A DNA stretch of 64,000 nt from Gymnogyps californianus (Eukaryota > Chordata > Aves > Accipitriformes > Cathartidae), in NCBI RefSeq assembly GCF_018139145.2, contig NC_059474.1, positions 37,590,344 through 37,654,343 of the forward strand, in the 5' to 3' direction. Every line of letters starts with the position of its first letter. The first letter of the stretch is position 1. The translations under genes were made by a program, and so were the position numbers. Below, in pieces: positions 37,196 through 49,000 of this stretch. Under the pieces are notes generated by a model. It made no database searches, was not told where the DNA came from, and saw only the letters and a program-made list of their open reading frames with translations.

Positions 37196-40161
37196 CTGCA
37201 GTACATGAAGACAAAATTTTTATATTACTGTTTGATTCACTTTATTTTTAGGGTAAAACATACAAAAGCATTAAAAAGTAATTGCCTAAAGCAAAAAAGC
37301 AAAATTTAGGCTCTTTATGGGTCAGGCAAAGGCAACCGTGGAGTTGAGGAAAGGTATTTTCAGATACCTGTTGTTTCAGCGCAGAATATAACAAAACTGA
37401 CATTTGGAGGACGACAGAATAAAAGTGATTTGAGGAGAGGTGGAAGAAGAAAGAAACACTATCCTTAACATTTTTTTCACTTATTTCTTTTACCCTTAGG
37501 TACCAAAAGACCCCCAAATATTTAAGTATATCCGTGACTCTAAAAGTTTCTTTTATGTAAGTAACAAGTCCACTAATCTGTTCTATTTGATTCATCTGTT
37601 CTCCTTGCAATTTGAGAAAAACCCTGGCCATATTAGCAATTACTAGCACAAGGGACCACTGTCGGCTCAAAAGATCATTGTACTTTACTTGACTCTTCCA
37701 GCCAAGGCAATACCATTCTGTCTTCTGTAATCACAGGTTAAATACTTTATGAAAGGAGTGCATCAATTTTTACATTGTGGAGCAAAGGTTAGTCTTCCCC
37801 CCAAAATCTACTCAAATCTGCCAGTATCTAACTCTATTAAAAATTATCTATTTGCCTTTAAGGAGTGTTTAATCTGTGGACATTATTATATGAGTTAAGA
37901 CATTTGTAAGCAAGCCCAGGTAAATGGTCTTATTCATTCTGCTAAGGTCCTCAATCTGTTACCCTGGATTCACTCCAAGGCACGAAGCGGTAATATCTAC
38001 ACCTTAGACATCTAGAATTAGGAACATATTAATCATATTCTCCCAAGCCTCAAGAGGCAGAAAAAACTTCTACTGAATCCACTTTGAGTGAATGCAAGTT
38101 AGAAGAAATGTAAATTTTAGTGAATTTATGTTTTGGTTACATAGTTACCTCTCAGAACCAATACTTCAGGAGACATGACTTCTCTGCTTAGAATTCGATA
38201 GTACTCCTAATGACTTGCTTTTGATGTTTAATATAATGGTCTTATTGAATTTCTGGGAATAAAAACTGTAACCATTCTGTTTTGTAACGAATACAGCTTT
38301 GATGATTGCTCACCTGAACTAAAAATAAAATACCAGATTTTGTCCAAAAATGGTCCCGATTCACAATGCACCTATCTGGAGACAGCAGCAACCAGTAATT
38401 CTGCTTTTCAAAAGTGTAATGACACCTTCTACAACAGTTCGGCAGCACCACGAGGCCAATGTAAGCAAGTAAGACATAAGGGTAGCTGCAGCTTTATCTT
38501 CTTATTTTTCTGATGGTTCAAAGAGGCATAGGAAAGTCAGACAAAATAGACTTTCGAGGTTTGGGAGCTGTCATTCTCTACCTCAAATACGTCATTACTG
38601 ACACATGCAGAGATAGTGTGTGCCTATCTCTGTGTGAAGACCTCGCATTTTATTTGCCATTTCCATACAAAGAAATCAATTAATCTTAAGAAAGTAACTT
38701 CAAGAGAGGATGGATATATCCAGCTGCAGTTATTTTAGTTTGCTCCAACTTCTCTCATGTAAGCTTTTGTATTTATCTCTCCCTGACTTTCCTTAATGCA
38801 AACCAGCTGAATTCTTCCCTCCTGGGAATTGGTTATCATGCTTTTTGTTTGTTTACAAAAACCCTACTAGATACATTAACTGTCAGAATCAGAAGAAAAC
38901 CATTAACTGTGGAAAAAATGGTGGTCCGAGATCGCAATCAATCAATGCACTGCATCTACTGACTGGTGTGCTCTCTCTCTGCTGACAGACCCTATTCATG
39001 CTGGACTGAACTGGGTTCTCTGAGTGAGACCATGACCCTCACCTGCCACTTGACATTAGAGAGCTCCGCCTGGTTCACTAATGGATAGATCACATCAATA
39101 AATCTGATTCCTTGCACTGAGTTGAGGAAGCAGATGGAAAGACAAGATTAATCTCTGCCGACTGACATTATAGGGAAGATGTAAAAGATAACAGAAATTA
39201 CTGGCTAGGTCTCATATGAACTCTAGTTCGCTGATGCATGAGATCAGCTTTCCCAGTAGGCTCCAGAAGGAATTGGATTTTTGTTTCTCCGTGAGCACTT
39301 TATGCCTGTCTTCATCTTCTGTTAACATTCTTCTGAGATGAAACCTTGTAGCTGGTGGTGTTTGCCCTTAGCACAGGCTTATGACTGACTTCCACAGAAC
39401 CATATGGCTGCATTTACCATAAATCCAAGCCAGCACAGAAACTACATTATGCTGCGAATTTGTCTCAGTTTATTTTCTGTGCAGAATCACAATCAAAAAA
39501 CTGCTTAGGAAGAGATAAAAGTGAATTTCCACTTCCTCAGAGCCCATATTAATACTACCATAATCCCGGAAAAAGCTCCAAGATCACATCAGACCAAATG
39601 ATGATCAAAGTTTGGGGGAAAGAAAGAGAGAGACCTATTATCCATATGCAAAAACAGAGGAAACATCTGTGGGAACTGGAGATAAGCCTCTTCTAACAGC
39701 TTATTCAAATGTTTCAGAAAAACACTTTACATATGGTAACACTTGCTTGAATTTGGGTGGGTTTACACTGAGGACCCGCTTTCTTTACAAACTGAAGACT
39801 GAAAGCCAAGAAAGAAAAAAAGTACTACTAGGGCTGCAATGCCTTCCTTACTGCTTGTGTGTTTCACATCTGGCCCCTGGCAGGTTACCGCTCTACTGCT
39901 GGCTGCTGCTAGAGAAAGACTAGAGAAGTCAGGCACGGCAACCTGCAGCTGAAGCTTCAAACAGCAATTCAGACTTGACAGTATCCCAATCTGCTGTGAA
40001 AGCCACAAGGACATGGTGACTTGAAGGACTGGATACTGACAAAAGCCCCAAACTTCCTCTCTCTAGGTGTGGAAATCTCTTCTTCTGCAATGCACCTACC
40101 TTCTTGGTGGTGTAAGAAAGAATATTGTGCTACAGCATGCAGAAGGCACCTGTAAACACCC

Positions 40162-40195
40162 TATCATTTGTTCCTCCATATCATTTGTTCCTCCA
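40162..40195. repeat. Perfect 17-bp tandem duplication
   Basis: TATCATTTGTTCCTCCA occurs at 40162-40178 and again at 40179-40195 without a mismatch, so the duplication is recent or selected. No function is apparent. Confidence 0.9.
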
Positions 40196-40530
40196 AATTC
40201 AGATTTGGGCTCTAGCTCTCTCCCCTGGAGAAGGACGACTTCACTTCTGTGATATGTAAACACATATCTAGGATCAGAAGAATCAGATGGCTCTGCCGAG
40301 CCTGCTCTTTCGTGCTCCTCTGTGCTATGCTGCACTCTGTGAAGATGAGCAAGGGAAACAAACAATGCTAAGCCACACTTTGCAGAAGTGAGCAGAAGAG
40401 TCCGATGCAAAGAATGACTCATAGTGCTAGGTGGGCAAGCAAAGAAACCTGCCACAATTTTAGTTACTCATACTCTTTGCTGCAGGATTGTCCCATTACC
40501 TACTTTCTAGAGGACAGTGAAACTATTGCT

Positions 40531-40555
40531 AAAAAAAAAAAAAAATAAAAAAAAA
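40531..40555. repeat. A-rich run (A15 T A9)
   Basis: Low-complexity A tract in an intron. No retroposed body is recognisable upstream of it. Confidence 0.9.
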
Positions 40556-42385
40556 TCAAGTGGGTCTGTTCTCCTTACAGGCTTCTTCTGGGTCTCTCAG
40601 AGGACTAGTACTTACACAGACTTCCATCTAGGTTACAGCAAGTGACTTGGCTATCGATAGTGTTGGTGATACTCACTTCTGAAGGAGGCATCAGTTGGAG
40701 TGAACCTGACAGCCCCTTAGTGCACTTTCTGATTATGACAGTGTTCATGCTATTCCAGTTCTCCTCTCTCCAAAGGAAGAGAGAGTAGAGGAAAGCATCC
40801 GAATTTTGCAGTGAGGACTGGAAATGCTTATGTGAGCAGTAAGAATTTATATTACAATTCCTTATCTTGTTCTCTGCTCTTCTGGAATCATACCCGCACC
40901 AAGATACAGAGAATGTTGTCTCTGAGATGAGGTATTCTAATCTTGGCCAGTTCCTGTCTTGAATATTGAATAAGTTAAGCTTTCCAGGGAGAAAATCAAA
41001 GAAGAAAGGTAGGGCACAAGTACTCCTCTAATCTCTTTTACTACCCTTGCTGTCTTCATAAAGCTGAAAGAGTACAATTGCTCTAAATGTCTCAAAAGGC
41101 ACATGCAGACAACTTCAAAAAGCAAATGTGGTTTAAGAGAGACTGAGAGCTGCATTATTTACCCAAAGATTAATTCAGAAGTTGGAACAAAGGTTGACAT
41201 TTTGTCCGCAGCTGAAAGACTTGACTGAGCTACTGGACATTTTAAAAGGAGATAAAACCAGAGGGAAGTTAAAGAAGTGAAGTATTATTCTGCCAGTGAC
41301 TGATAGGATCTGATTCTGCCTCAAGCTGTAAGCAGGCTGAAGTTTCCATCATAACGGATCTGTGAACCTCAGCTCACTTATTGACGTCCATAGCTGTGGT
41401 TCTCTTGCAATTCGGAGTCCGTGATAACCCGTGATGAACTCTGTGCTGCCACTACTACGCTACCAGCAGTCACTCAGACAGCCAGATGCATGTCACTATA
41501 GTGACAGCACTGTCATAACCTCTGAGTTACAGCCACTACCACCAACTTGGCAACTGTGCATGTACATGTGATGCAGCTGTCATTCCTGTTTTCCAATCGT
41601 TATTATTCCTTGGTGAAAACTTGTATACTACACTTGCATACTCTCTCCTATGCAACATGCCAAGATTTGTAGACTTGAGAGACCACCATTCACGGATTCA
41701 ACAAGGCAGAGGATTACACCTTGTGCCCAGAAGAGGGTGACACATTATCTTTAATGGTACTCATTTCCACATATGCCTTTTTGGAGCTAGACTTCTCTTT
41801 GTGCAACCAACATTATCAGAGATGCTGGATGCTGGCACTATACAGTCATTGAGGTCTTTGCTTTACCATGATGTTTGGTATTGTTTTTTCACCTGTGTGA
41901 ATGTGACAGAAAGAATCTCCAGAATCTGTTAAAATTCCTTTCTGGTTCAACTCGAGCTGCACTTATTGGGATGGCAGGCTCAACTGCAGCCATGCAACCG
42001 TAGAAAGAGGTTAGCTTTTAATTTTGTAAATTTTATGTGCTTAACTTTATGGTGTTGATGACATTTTTTTACTAACGTGTTTTTTTAACTTGCAATTTTT
42101 TAAAGCAAGTTTGAAGGAACTTCAGAGATTGCACTGCAAGGTGGCTTATCAGCACAGGCCATCACAGATACAAAATCTTTGGTTTGATTATTTCTGGCTT
42201 CTGTCACTAGTAGAGCATATGCCAGCAGCCAAGGTTTCTCATCACCTTGAGTCAGTCCTATAGGTGATGAGGTACATGCTATTCAAAAGGATTTCACAAG
42301 TAATCGGAAGCAGTAAAGGACAAGGAATAATCTTGGTTTTCATCCTAGATATTCAGCCTCTAGTCCTCTAGCATTTTATCTAAGT

Positions 42386-43550
42386 CCTACTGTATTGGGT
42401 TTGCGTGGCAAGGTTTTGGTAGCGGGGGGGCTACAGGGGTGGCTTCTGTGAGAAGCTGCTAGAAGCTTTCCCTATGTCCGATAAAGTTAATGCCAGCGGG
42501 TTCCAAGACGGACCTGCCGCTGGCCAAGGCCGAGCCCATCAGCAACAGTGGTAGCGCCTCTGGGATAACATATTTAAGAAAGGGAAAAGAAGTTACAGGG
42601 GAGTAGCTGTTGCAGCCAGAGAGAGAGCGGAGTGAGAAGATGTGAGAGGAACAACTCCGCAGACACCAAGGTCAGTGAAGAAGGAGGGGGAGGAGGTGCT
42701 CCAGGTGCCAGAGCAGAGAGATTCCCCTGCAGCCCTGGTGAAGACCATGGTGAGGCAGGCTGTCCCCCTGCAGCCCATGGAGGACCATGGTGGAGCAGAT
42801 ATCCACCTGCAGCCTGTGGAGGACCCCACGCCGGAGCAGGTGGATGCCCAAAGGAGGCTGTGACCCCGTAGGAAGCCCGTGCTGGAGCAGGCTCCTGGCA
42901 GGACCTGTGGCCCCGTGGAGAGAGGAGCCCACGCTGGAGCAGGTTTGCTGGCAGGACTTGTGACCCCGCGGGGGACCCACGCTGGAGCAGTCTGTTCCTG
43001 AAAGACTGCACCCCGTGGATGGGACCCATGCTGGAGCAGTTCATGAAGAACTGTAGCCCGTGGGAAGGACTCATGTTGGAGAAGCTCATGGAGGACTGTC
43101 TCCTGTGGGAGGGACCCCGTGCTGGAGCAGGGGAAGAGTGTGAGGAGTCCTCCCCCTGAGGAGGCAGGAGCGGCAGAAACAACATGTGATGAACTGACCT
43201 AAACCCCCATTCCCCGTCCCCCTGTGCCGCTCAGGGTGGGAGGAGGTAGAGAAAATTGGGAGTAAAGTTAAGCCTGGGAAGAAAGGACGGGTGGGGGGAA
43301 GGTGTTTTAAGATTTGGTTTTATTTCTCATTATCCTGCTCTGTTTTTGACTAGTAATAAATTAAACTAGTTTTTCCCCAAGTCGAGTCTGTTTTGCCCGT
43401 GACAGTAATTGGTGAGTGACCTCCCTGTCCTTATCTCGACCCATGAGCCTTTCGTTTTATTTTCTCCCCCTGTCCAGCTGAGGAGGGGGAGTGACAGAGC
43501 GGCTTTGGTGGGCATCTGGCATCTAGCCAGGGTCAACCCACTACACCTAC
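42386..43550 (+). mobile_element. Solo LTR (endogenous retrovirus, ERVL-like), 1155 bp, with CCTAC target-site duplication
   Basis: The LTR proper is 42391-43545. It starts TGTATTGGG, ends CCCACTACA and is flanked by CCTAC at 42386-42390 and 43546-43550. A TATA-like TATTTAAG at 42571-42578 and AATAAA at 43355-43360 give plus orientation, antisense to TENM3. The region between TATA and polyadenylation signal is GC-rich and holds a tandem repeat of about 48 bp. No internal viral genes or second LTR is seen, so this is a recombined solo LTR. The 203-codon minus-strand frame at 42574-43185 is an artefact of the GC-rich repeat. Confidence 0.88.
42790..43130 (+). repeat. Variable ~48-bp tandem repeat inside the LTR
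   Basis: Words of the form GCTGGAGCAG recur at about 42790, 42830, 42881, 42933, 42981, 43030, 43075 and 43121, a spacing of 40-52 bp. Each is usually preceded by a GACCC or CCCGT-like word. The eight units are diverged, so this is an old minisatellite within the long terminal repeat. Its copy number probably differs between LTR copies in the genome. Confidence 0.85.
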
Positions 43551-45617
43551 CTTGCCTAACCAACCACTCTCAGTTTCTCCTTCTGGACTACTCCATCCAC
43601 CCATTTGCATACCCTCTTCCTAACCCTTTTGTGCCCAGCCATTTCCAGTTTTCTCCTCTCCACTCCTGGCTTCTCCCACTCTTAAATTTAATTCACTATG
43701 CCTTTATAACAACCTGACCTCTTTTAAACTCAGCTCTCCTGAACTTTTTCCCCAACAGATGACAAAAATCCCCAGCCAACCTCCTTGCAAAGAATTCTTA
43801 CTTAAATACAACAGGAAGTTTTCAAACCCCTACACTGCAAAAATATGAAATTTTCAGAACATGAGGAGATTCTATAGAAATAGAAAATGCTAGGAAGCTT
43901 TATCTATAAGAAATATAAATATGGTCATTCGCTGATAGTGAATCTTACTTTTTTCCCAGATTTTAACATCTAGGTAACTTGGGGAGAGGACTACCATGTT
44001 AGGTAAAAGAAAAACAGACTTTTTACTTCAAACTAAGCTGATTTTTCAACATGTAATACTAATGTATGTTTACACATTAGAGAAAAGAATAGTGGTACCA
44101 AGTAAAGCCAACAGTACATACCATTAAAACACTTCGAGATTTCCAGCTGTCTTATGATAATTAATGCACTGTGCACAAATCTCTGAAAGCTATAAACAAC
44201 TATTCTTTAGGTCTAGGCCTATGAATCATTAGAATTTCTATGCAAAATGTCTATTTCTATTATCATTATTAACACTAAAATTGTCAAATTCATTAGATTA
44301 ATATTCTTTCCGTAAGCCATACAAACTAAGAAATAGTATATCATAATGTAACACACGCATGACATGAAAACAAAGAAACAAATATATAATGATTCTAGCT
44401 GTGACACAGTATGTTAGTGAGGTTGATAAACTGAATCTTCATGCTGATAGCATGTTGTAGTCTCAAATCTATTATGCTTTGGAACTGATGTGTTATTATC
44501 TCTGGACAACTTTCACACCAGGAGATGATCCCTGCTAGCATAATTTTAAAAATGAAGGGATTACAAACAAGATAAATTTCATTGTATTGTTACCTGAATT
44601 AGTATCAACTAACAGCAATTTCATGTAACATAGTCCATTTGCCAAAATACTTGCATTTGGTGGTCCCATTACAAACATATAAAGCATAAACCAGGCATGG
44701 TTCTATTAACTCTACTTCAGCAATTATGCATCTGAATCAGTATTGTATGGTAATTGGTCTACAGGGAACAACAATATTTGGTTTTGTTCTTTTTTAATAC
44801 AGTATGCTTTCATTTTTACTTTAAAGAAAATATATTAGCATCTTCTGGTAAATATCTGCAGTATCTTTGAGTTTGCTGATAGTGATTAACTAATTGAATT
44901 TAACATACCATTCTCTTCCTGCTGTTGATTTCAATTTGTGATTTGCTAAGTGAAAGTTTAACAGTTTTTGGAACACAAAGCAGATCAATATACAGTGTCA
45001 ATATATTTTACAGATTAATTAGTTATTAATGGGCAGATGCAGATCTCTTCATTTAATCAAATAGCACCTTATCCCTTTTATAATGTTAAGAGTTACAATT
45101 AGCAAAACAGAATTTGGACATAAAGGTCTGATTTTTACCATAGTATAAACAAAAAAAGAAAAGGTAAATTTATGATTAATGATTACTAAAATTTAGCATA
45201 CTGTGCCGATTAACAGGCTGGAACTCATTAGAAACGGTACTGCTTTGTCAGGGTTTTTTGTGTGTGGATCAGAAACCAAGTATACTGATTTGGCATAAGA
45301 ATGCCAAAACATAGTTCAAATAAAAGACAGATATTAATGACAAAGATAAGTAGATATGGAACAGTTCTGTAATATAAATTTTATTTAAACAAATTGAAAT
45401 ATTAATTTGTTTTGAACTCTATTTCCAGTTATGTATTTATCAGCAGTTCCGACTTCAACCTAGCTGGTAAAAAATATTACAGATTAGATATACAATTCTT
45501 AACTTCTTTGATTGGTCATTCCTTACGCTATATTAATATGTCATTATTTCTAAAACAAACATTTGCTAAGTAATAAATACATTACAAACTAAGAATCAGA
45601 TCTGGCAAGTGTGTAAT

Positions 45618-45623
45618 CATGCA
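45618..45623 (-). promoter_or_regulatory. TGCATG (Rbfox motif), distal
   Basis: The minus strand reads ATTTGCATGATT, about 296-301 nt into the intron after the cassette exon. UGCAUG is the binding word of Rbfox splicing factors, which promote inclusion when they bind downstream of an exon. Function inferred. Confidence 0.5.
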
Positions 45624-45893
45624 AATAGTTTGCCACAGCTTGCAGAATCAGGCCATAGAGAATTAATACAACCTCAACTGCACTCTTACTTTCTTAAGTG
45701 AAAGCAAACAAGATTTGGCAGTCAAAGTTTAACATTTTGTATTTACCACGAGTCAGTATGACAAATTATTTAAAGTATAATTTTTAAAAAATCAGATATA
45801 AAGATGAGGAAGTCTGTCCCGGATGTTTTTGACTACTGTAACCAAAATTTTTTTTTTAAATCACATTTTGTCTTCTGTGTCAACAGTTAGCAT

Positions 45894-45899
45894 CATGCA
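45894..45899 (-). promoter_or_regulatory. TGCATG (Rbfox motif), 20-25 nt after the cassette donor
   Basis: The minus strand reads GTTTGCATGATG at intron positions 20-25 after the exon 45919-46011. Such a near-downstream position is typical of Rbfox-activated exons in neurons and muscle. The motif is exact; the regulation is inference. Confidence 0.65.
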
Positions 45900-45918
45900 A
45901 ACACTTAGAGTCACATAC

Positions 45919-46011
45919 CCATAACTGCTATCGTGATATGTTGGAGAAAACACATCCATCTCTATAAGGTTGTCATGACCATTTGCAAGGACTGCTTGAT
46001 TTCCTAATTCT
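45919..46011 (-). CDS. TENM3: TENM3 cassette exon: 31-residue insert in the intracellular domain
   Basis: A 93-bp exon lies between the acceptor GTATAG (AG at 46013-46012) and the donor GTATGT (complement of 45918-45913). It takes the 2-nt overhang AG of the upstream exon (giving Arg), encodes ELGNQAVLANG, HDNLIEMDVFSPTYHDSSY, and leaves GG, which joins the G of the next exon to give Gly before HFLFKTG. Length and phase mean it can be included or skipped without a frameshift. The DNLIEMD core, the flanking LG-Q and the terminal HD-Y-G match a segment at the same place that I remember in teneurin-4 (LGKQ...DNLIEMDIL...). TENM3 as I recall it goes straight from LESR to HFLFK, so this is probably alternatively spliced. 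Two TGCATG motifs follow it. It adds an acidic stretch with tyrosines and an SP site. Confidence 0.88.
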
Positions 46012-49000
46012 CTATACACAAAGATACAAAAAGATGAAATTAGAGTGGCAATTTCAAATTAAAGAATGGGATGATCCCGCAAAAAGAATATACTAATTCT
46101 GTTCATAACTTTCTTTTTCCACAGATGTGCAAAACTGCAACTGCATTTTGAACATGGGATTTATCTGCCTTCCATGCCGTCCTCTGAACTGCGTGCTGGA
46201 TTGTAACTTGAAGACACGGTGTTAGAAGGCTACCATTAGGTGGTCACTACCCTTTGGTGATCCCTTATTCATGTGCAAGTCCTTGAATAAAATTCCTGGC
46301 TGCTGCCCATGGCAAGACAGGCTTAAGGACTGAACAGTGCATAGTGGGGGATGTCGTTTACTTGATGAGGCTGGACCAGATATGAAGTAATAAAAGTGAA
46401 CTGAGACTATTAAAAGACAGTCTCTTGCTGGCTATCTGGCACAGCCAGGCAGCCAGAAAATATGCAGAGGGCTGGCTATCAGAGTGAGTGGAGATCTCAT
46501 GTTCTGCAAACGACACTGCACAGCAGCAGCGGAGGGAAAGGAAGGACCACAGAAGGACCACTCTGGCACTCTCAGGGAATGGCGAGAAAACGAAGGGGGA
46601 GAAACAAAGCTAGGCACTATTATTTTGTTTAGAACTGCATATTTCTTTTGTCCTACCTAAAACAGGAAAAGATTAGTTTTGGAAAAAAAAAATTGGGGCC
46701 ATGCTTGCTTCAATGGCTGCACATCTTTGAAGAGGGGAATGATAAACTCAGGGAATACTGTGCAAATACTGGACTATCAGTGCTTGCCTAAGAGACAGGG
46801 GATGAAATACACAGTGTGGTCAAATTTCAAGTATTCATGGTGACAGCAAGGGACTTTTGAGCAGGAGGGATGCTAGAGAGATCAAGCAACAATCTAAAGT
46901 AAGACACTCTTGACACCAAGGGAAGCTTCTAAGCATACGGGCCCAGTGTGCTAGGACTGAAACACAGATGCTTGGTGAGCACCTGACTGCGTGAGAATGT
47001 CAAAAGAAAACAGAACTTTTTTATTCAACTTTAGTCTTTAAAAACAATACGGGTTGTTTGACTTAATGAACATGTCTACATGTGTATATACTGACCCCAT
47101 AATTACGGCACGTCAATCTTTAAAAATGCATTCATGCTTTCAGCAATCTAAGTAAAGTAGAGTCCTGTTTCCTCAACTTGCAGACCAGCAATGTGGCATG
47201 CCCACAATGATACATAGTGTCTTCAGAAGAGCAGGACTTGAACTTCAACCTCAGTTTCTGCATTTATTTTGTACCATGCCTTCTCAATATAAGTAACATG
47301 TCTAATCAAGTCCATGTGTGAAAACCTGGAAGACTTACAGAATGGAACAATTTTGAATTTGATTAAACCAGGCACTGTTTTAGTGGGTGGAATGCGTAAA
47401 ATAGCTGCTTTGAGCAGACTTTAACCTCCTGCAACACTGTGCTTTTGCAGACAATCAATCAGCCTCTACACAAATTGATTTAAGACTTCCCTGGAAACTA
47501 TCAACACCCTTTCCACACCTTAATCAATACTGAAGGTGCTAGCTTCATTGGCAATTCACCCCAATAAAGACATATGGGTACATTCATCACACTTTAGGAG
47601 TTTCTAAAATCTTCGCATTCTAAAATGAAGTTTGGATCAAGCTTGCAGAATGGTTTTGAAATAACACATTCTAGGAATTGTTTTGTCTGTACCACTTCTG
47701 AGGTATTCTAGTACTTTAATTAAATCCTTCAAAATGCTGAAATATTTTCTAGCCATCAAGTATTTCTTCAACCAGTTCCCTCTTTCTTCTCAGTAAAATT
47801 AGTAGATAAGTAACTGAATACAGTGATGTTCCTACCCACTCTATTTTTAAGTATAAGTTAGGTATAAGAGAAGACTAAGCAGTATCAGTATAGACTATGA
47901 AAAACATGTTAGTTTCTTGGTTAGTTTCTATAAAAAATTCACAGTCCATCATACAAAATACAGCCATCTTTCAAAAAATGAGGTATTTTATACAGCAAAT
48001 CAAGTTAGAAAAAGCAAAGTTCTTCTTTGATTCACTGACAGTTTAGCACAGATTCTGAATAAAGTTACATAATATTCTCAGAGATTTATTCCTTGACTGG
48101 AATATGTAAATTTCCCCTTGCTGACAAATTTATCATAGACATTCAATGCCTAAAATTAATGAAATGTTGCCTGAGAAATGCACTAAGAGATGTTACCAGT
48201 TTACTTTTATCAACAGATTTACGAATTCTAACATACTTTCCCTCTGCACATCTCTAACACACATATTGAATGTGCATTAGAAAAATTCTGCACATTCAAA
48301 TATTTAACAGAGAAAGCATTTAAAGAAGTGATTTACTAAGTATTTTTAAATATCAGTAATTTAGATCCTACTGGAATGCAAAGCCATGAGAATGTAACTA
48401 ATGATCCTGGTGCTCAAGAACTCATTACTAAAACTAGTAGGTGAATAAAAACTTAAAGACCAATGGTAATAAAAAACCTACTAATATTTAATTACTTAAT
48501 CATAATTTATAATATTCAGACACCTGACATGTAGTCTTGCATTTGCGTGATTTTGGCTGTCCAACCAGTAATTCAAACAACAAAATGGGAAGTTATTCAA
48601 TATAGTCCTGCTTTTTTATTTCTTCAAAAGTTAATATTGTTCTATGGTGCTGGCTTCTCCAGCAGATCAATGCTTCTACAGCTGAACCTAACTTGCAGCA
48701 GGTTGGGGAAGAGTCAAATAGTAAAGATCATTAAATGTCCAATGAAAAGGTCCTGCAGTCTGCAGGAAATCTGCAGGAAATATTTTCTGTCTTGCTTTTG
48801 TTTTTTTTTAAAATATAGATTTTACTGAGCCCCAATAGAGTGAAGACAATTTCTGCCACTGCTCAGTAACCCCATTGTCATTTAAAGATGGCATCAAAGA
48901 TGAAAGAAGCACTCATGTAATCCAAGTTACAGTTTTAGGCTCTCACAAAATTTCAAGCGAAGAGTCTTCTTATATTTAAAAAACCATAAATTGGAATTTG

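Larger units (their letters stand above)
30483..45918 (-). other. TENM3: TENM3 intron, 15.4 kb, between cassette exon and membrane-span exon
   Basis: Bounded by the donor GTATGT (complement of 45913-45918) and the acceptor AG at 30484-30483. It contains a truncated CR1 LINE (32961-34063), a solo LTR (42391-43545), an ancient repeat relic near 37060-37195, a 17-bp tandem duplication at 40162-40195, an A-rich run at 40531-40555 and two TGCATG motifs just after the cassette exon. The block 44880-45240 is rich in TAATTA-like words. Open frames of 119-140 codons (37248-37670, 40096-40455) show no recognisable domain. Confidence 0.8.

Noticed and set aside
37248..37670. 140-codon minus-strand open frame
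   Set aside because: No recognisable domain and AT-rich random-like composition inside an intron. Frames of this length are expected by chance in 64 kb read in six frames.
40096..40455. 119-codon minus-strand frame as an alternative first exon
   Set aside because: No promoter-like context and no phase-compatible donor identified; not teneurin-like.
42574..43185. 203-codon minus-strand open frame rich in proline, serine and glycine
   Set aside because: It lies wholly inside the solo LTR and its periodicity comes from the ~48-bp GC-rich tandem repeat.
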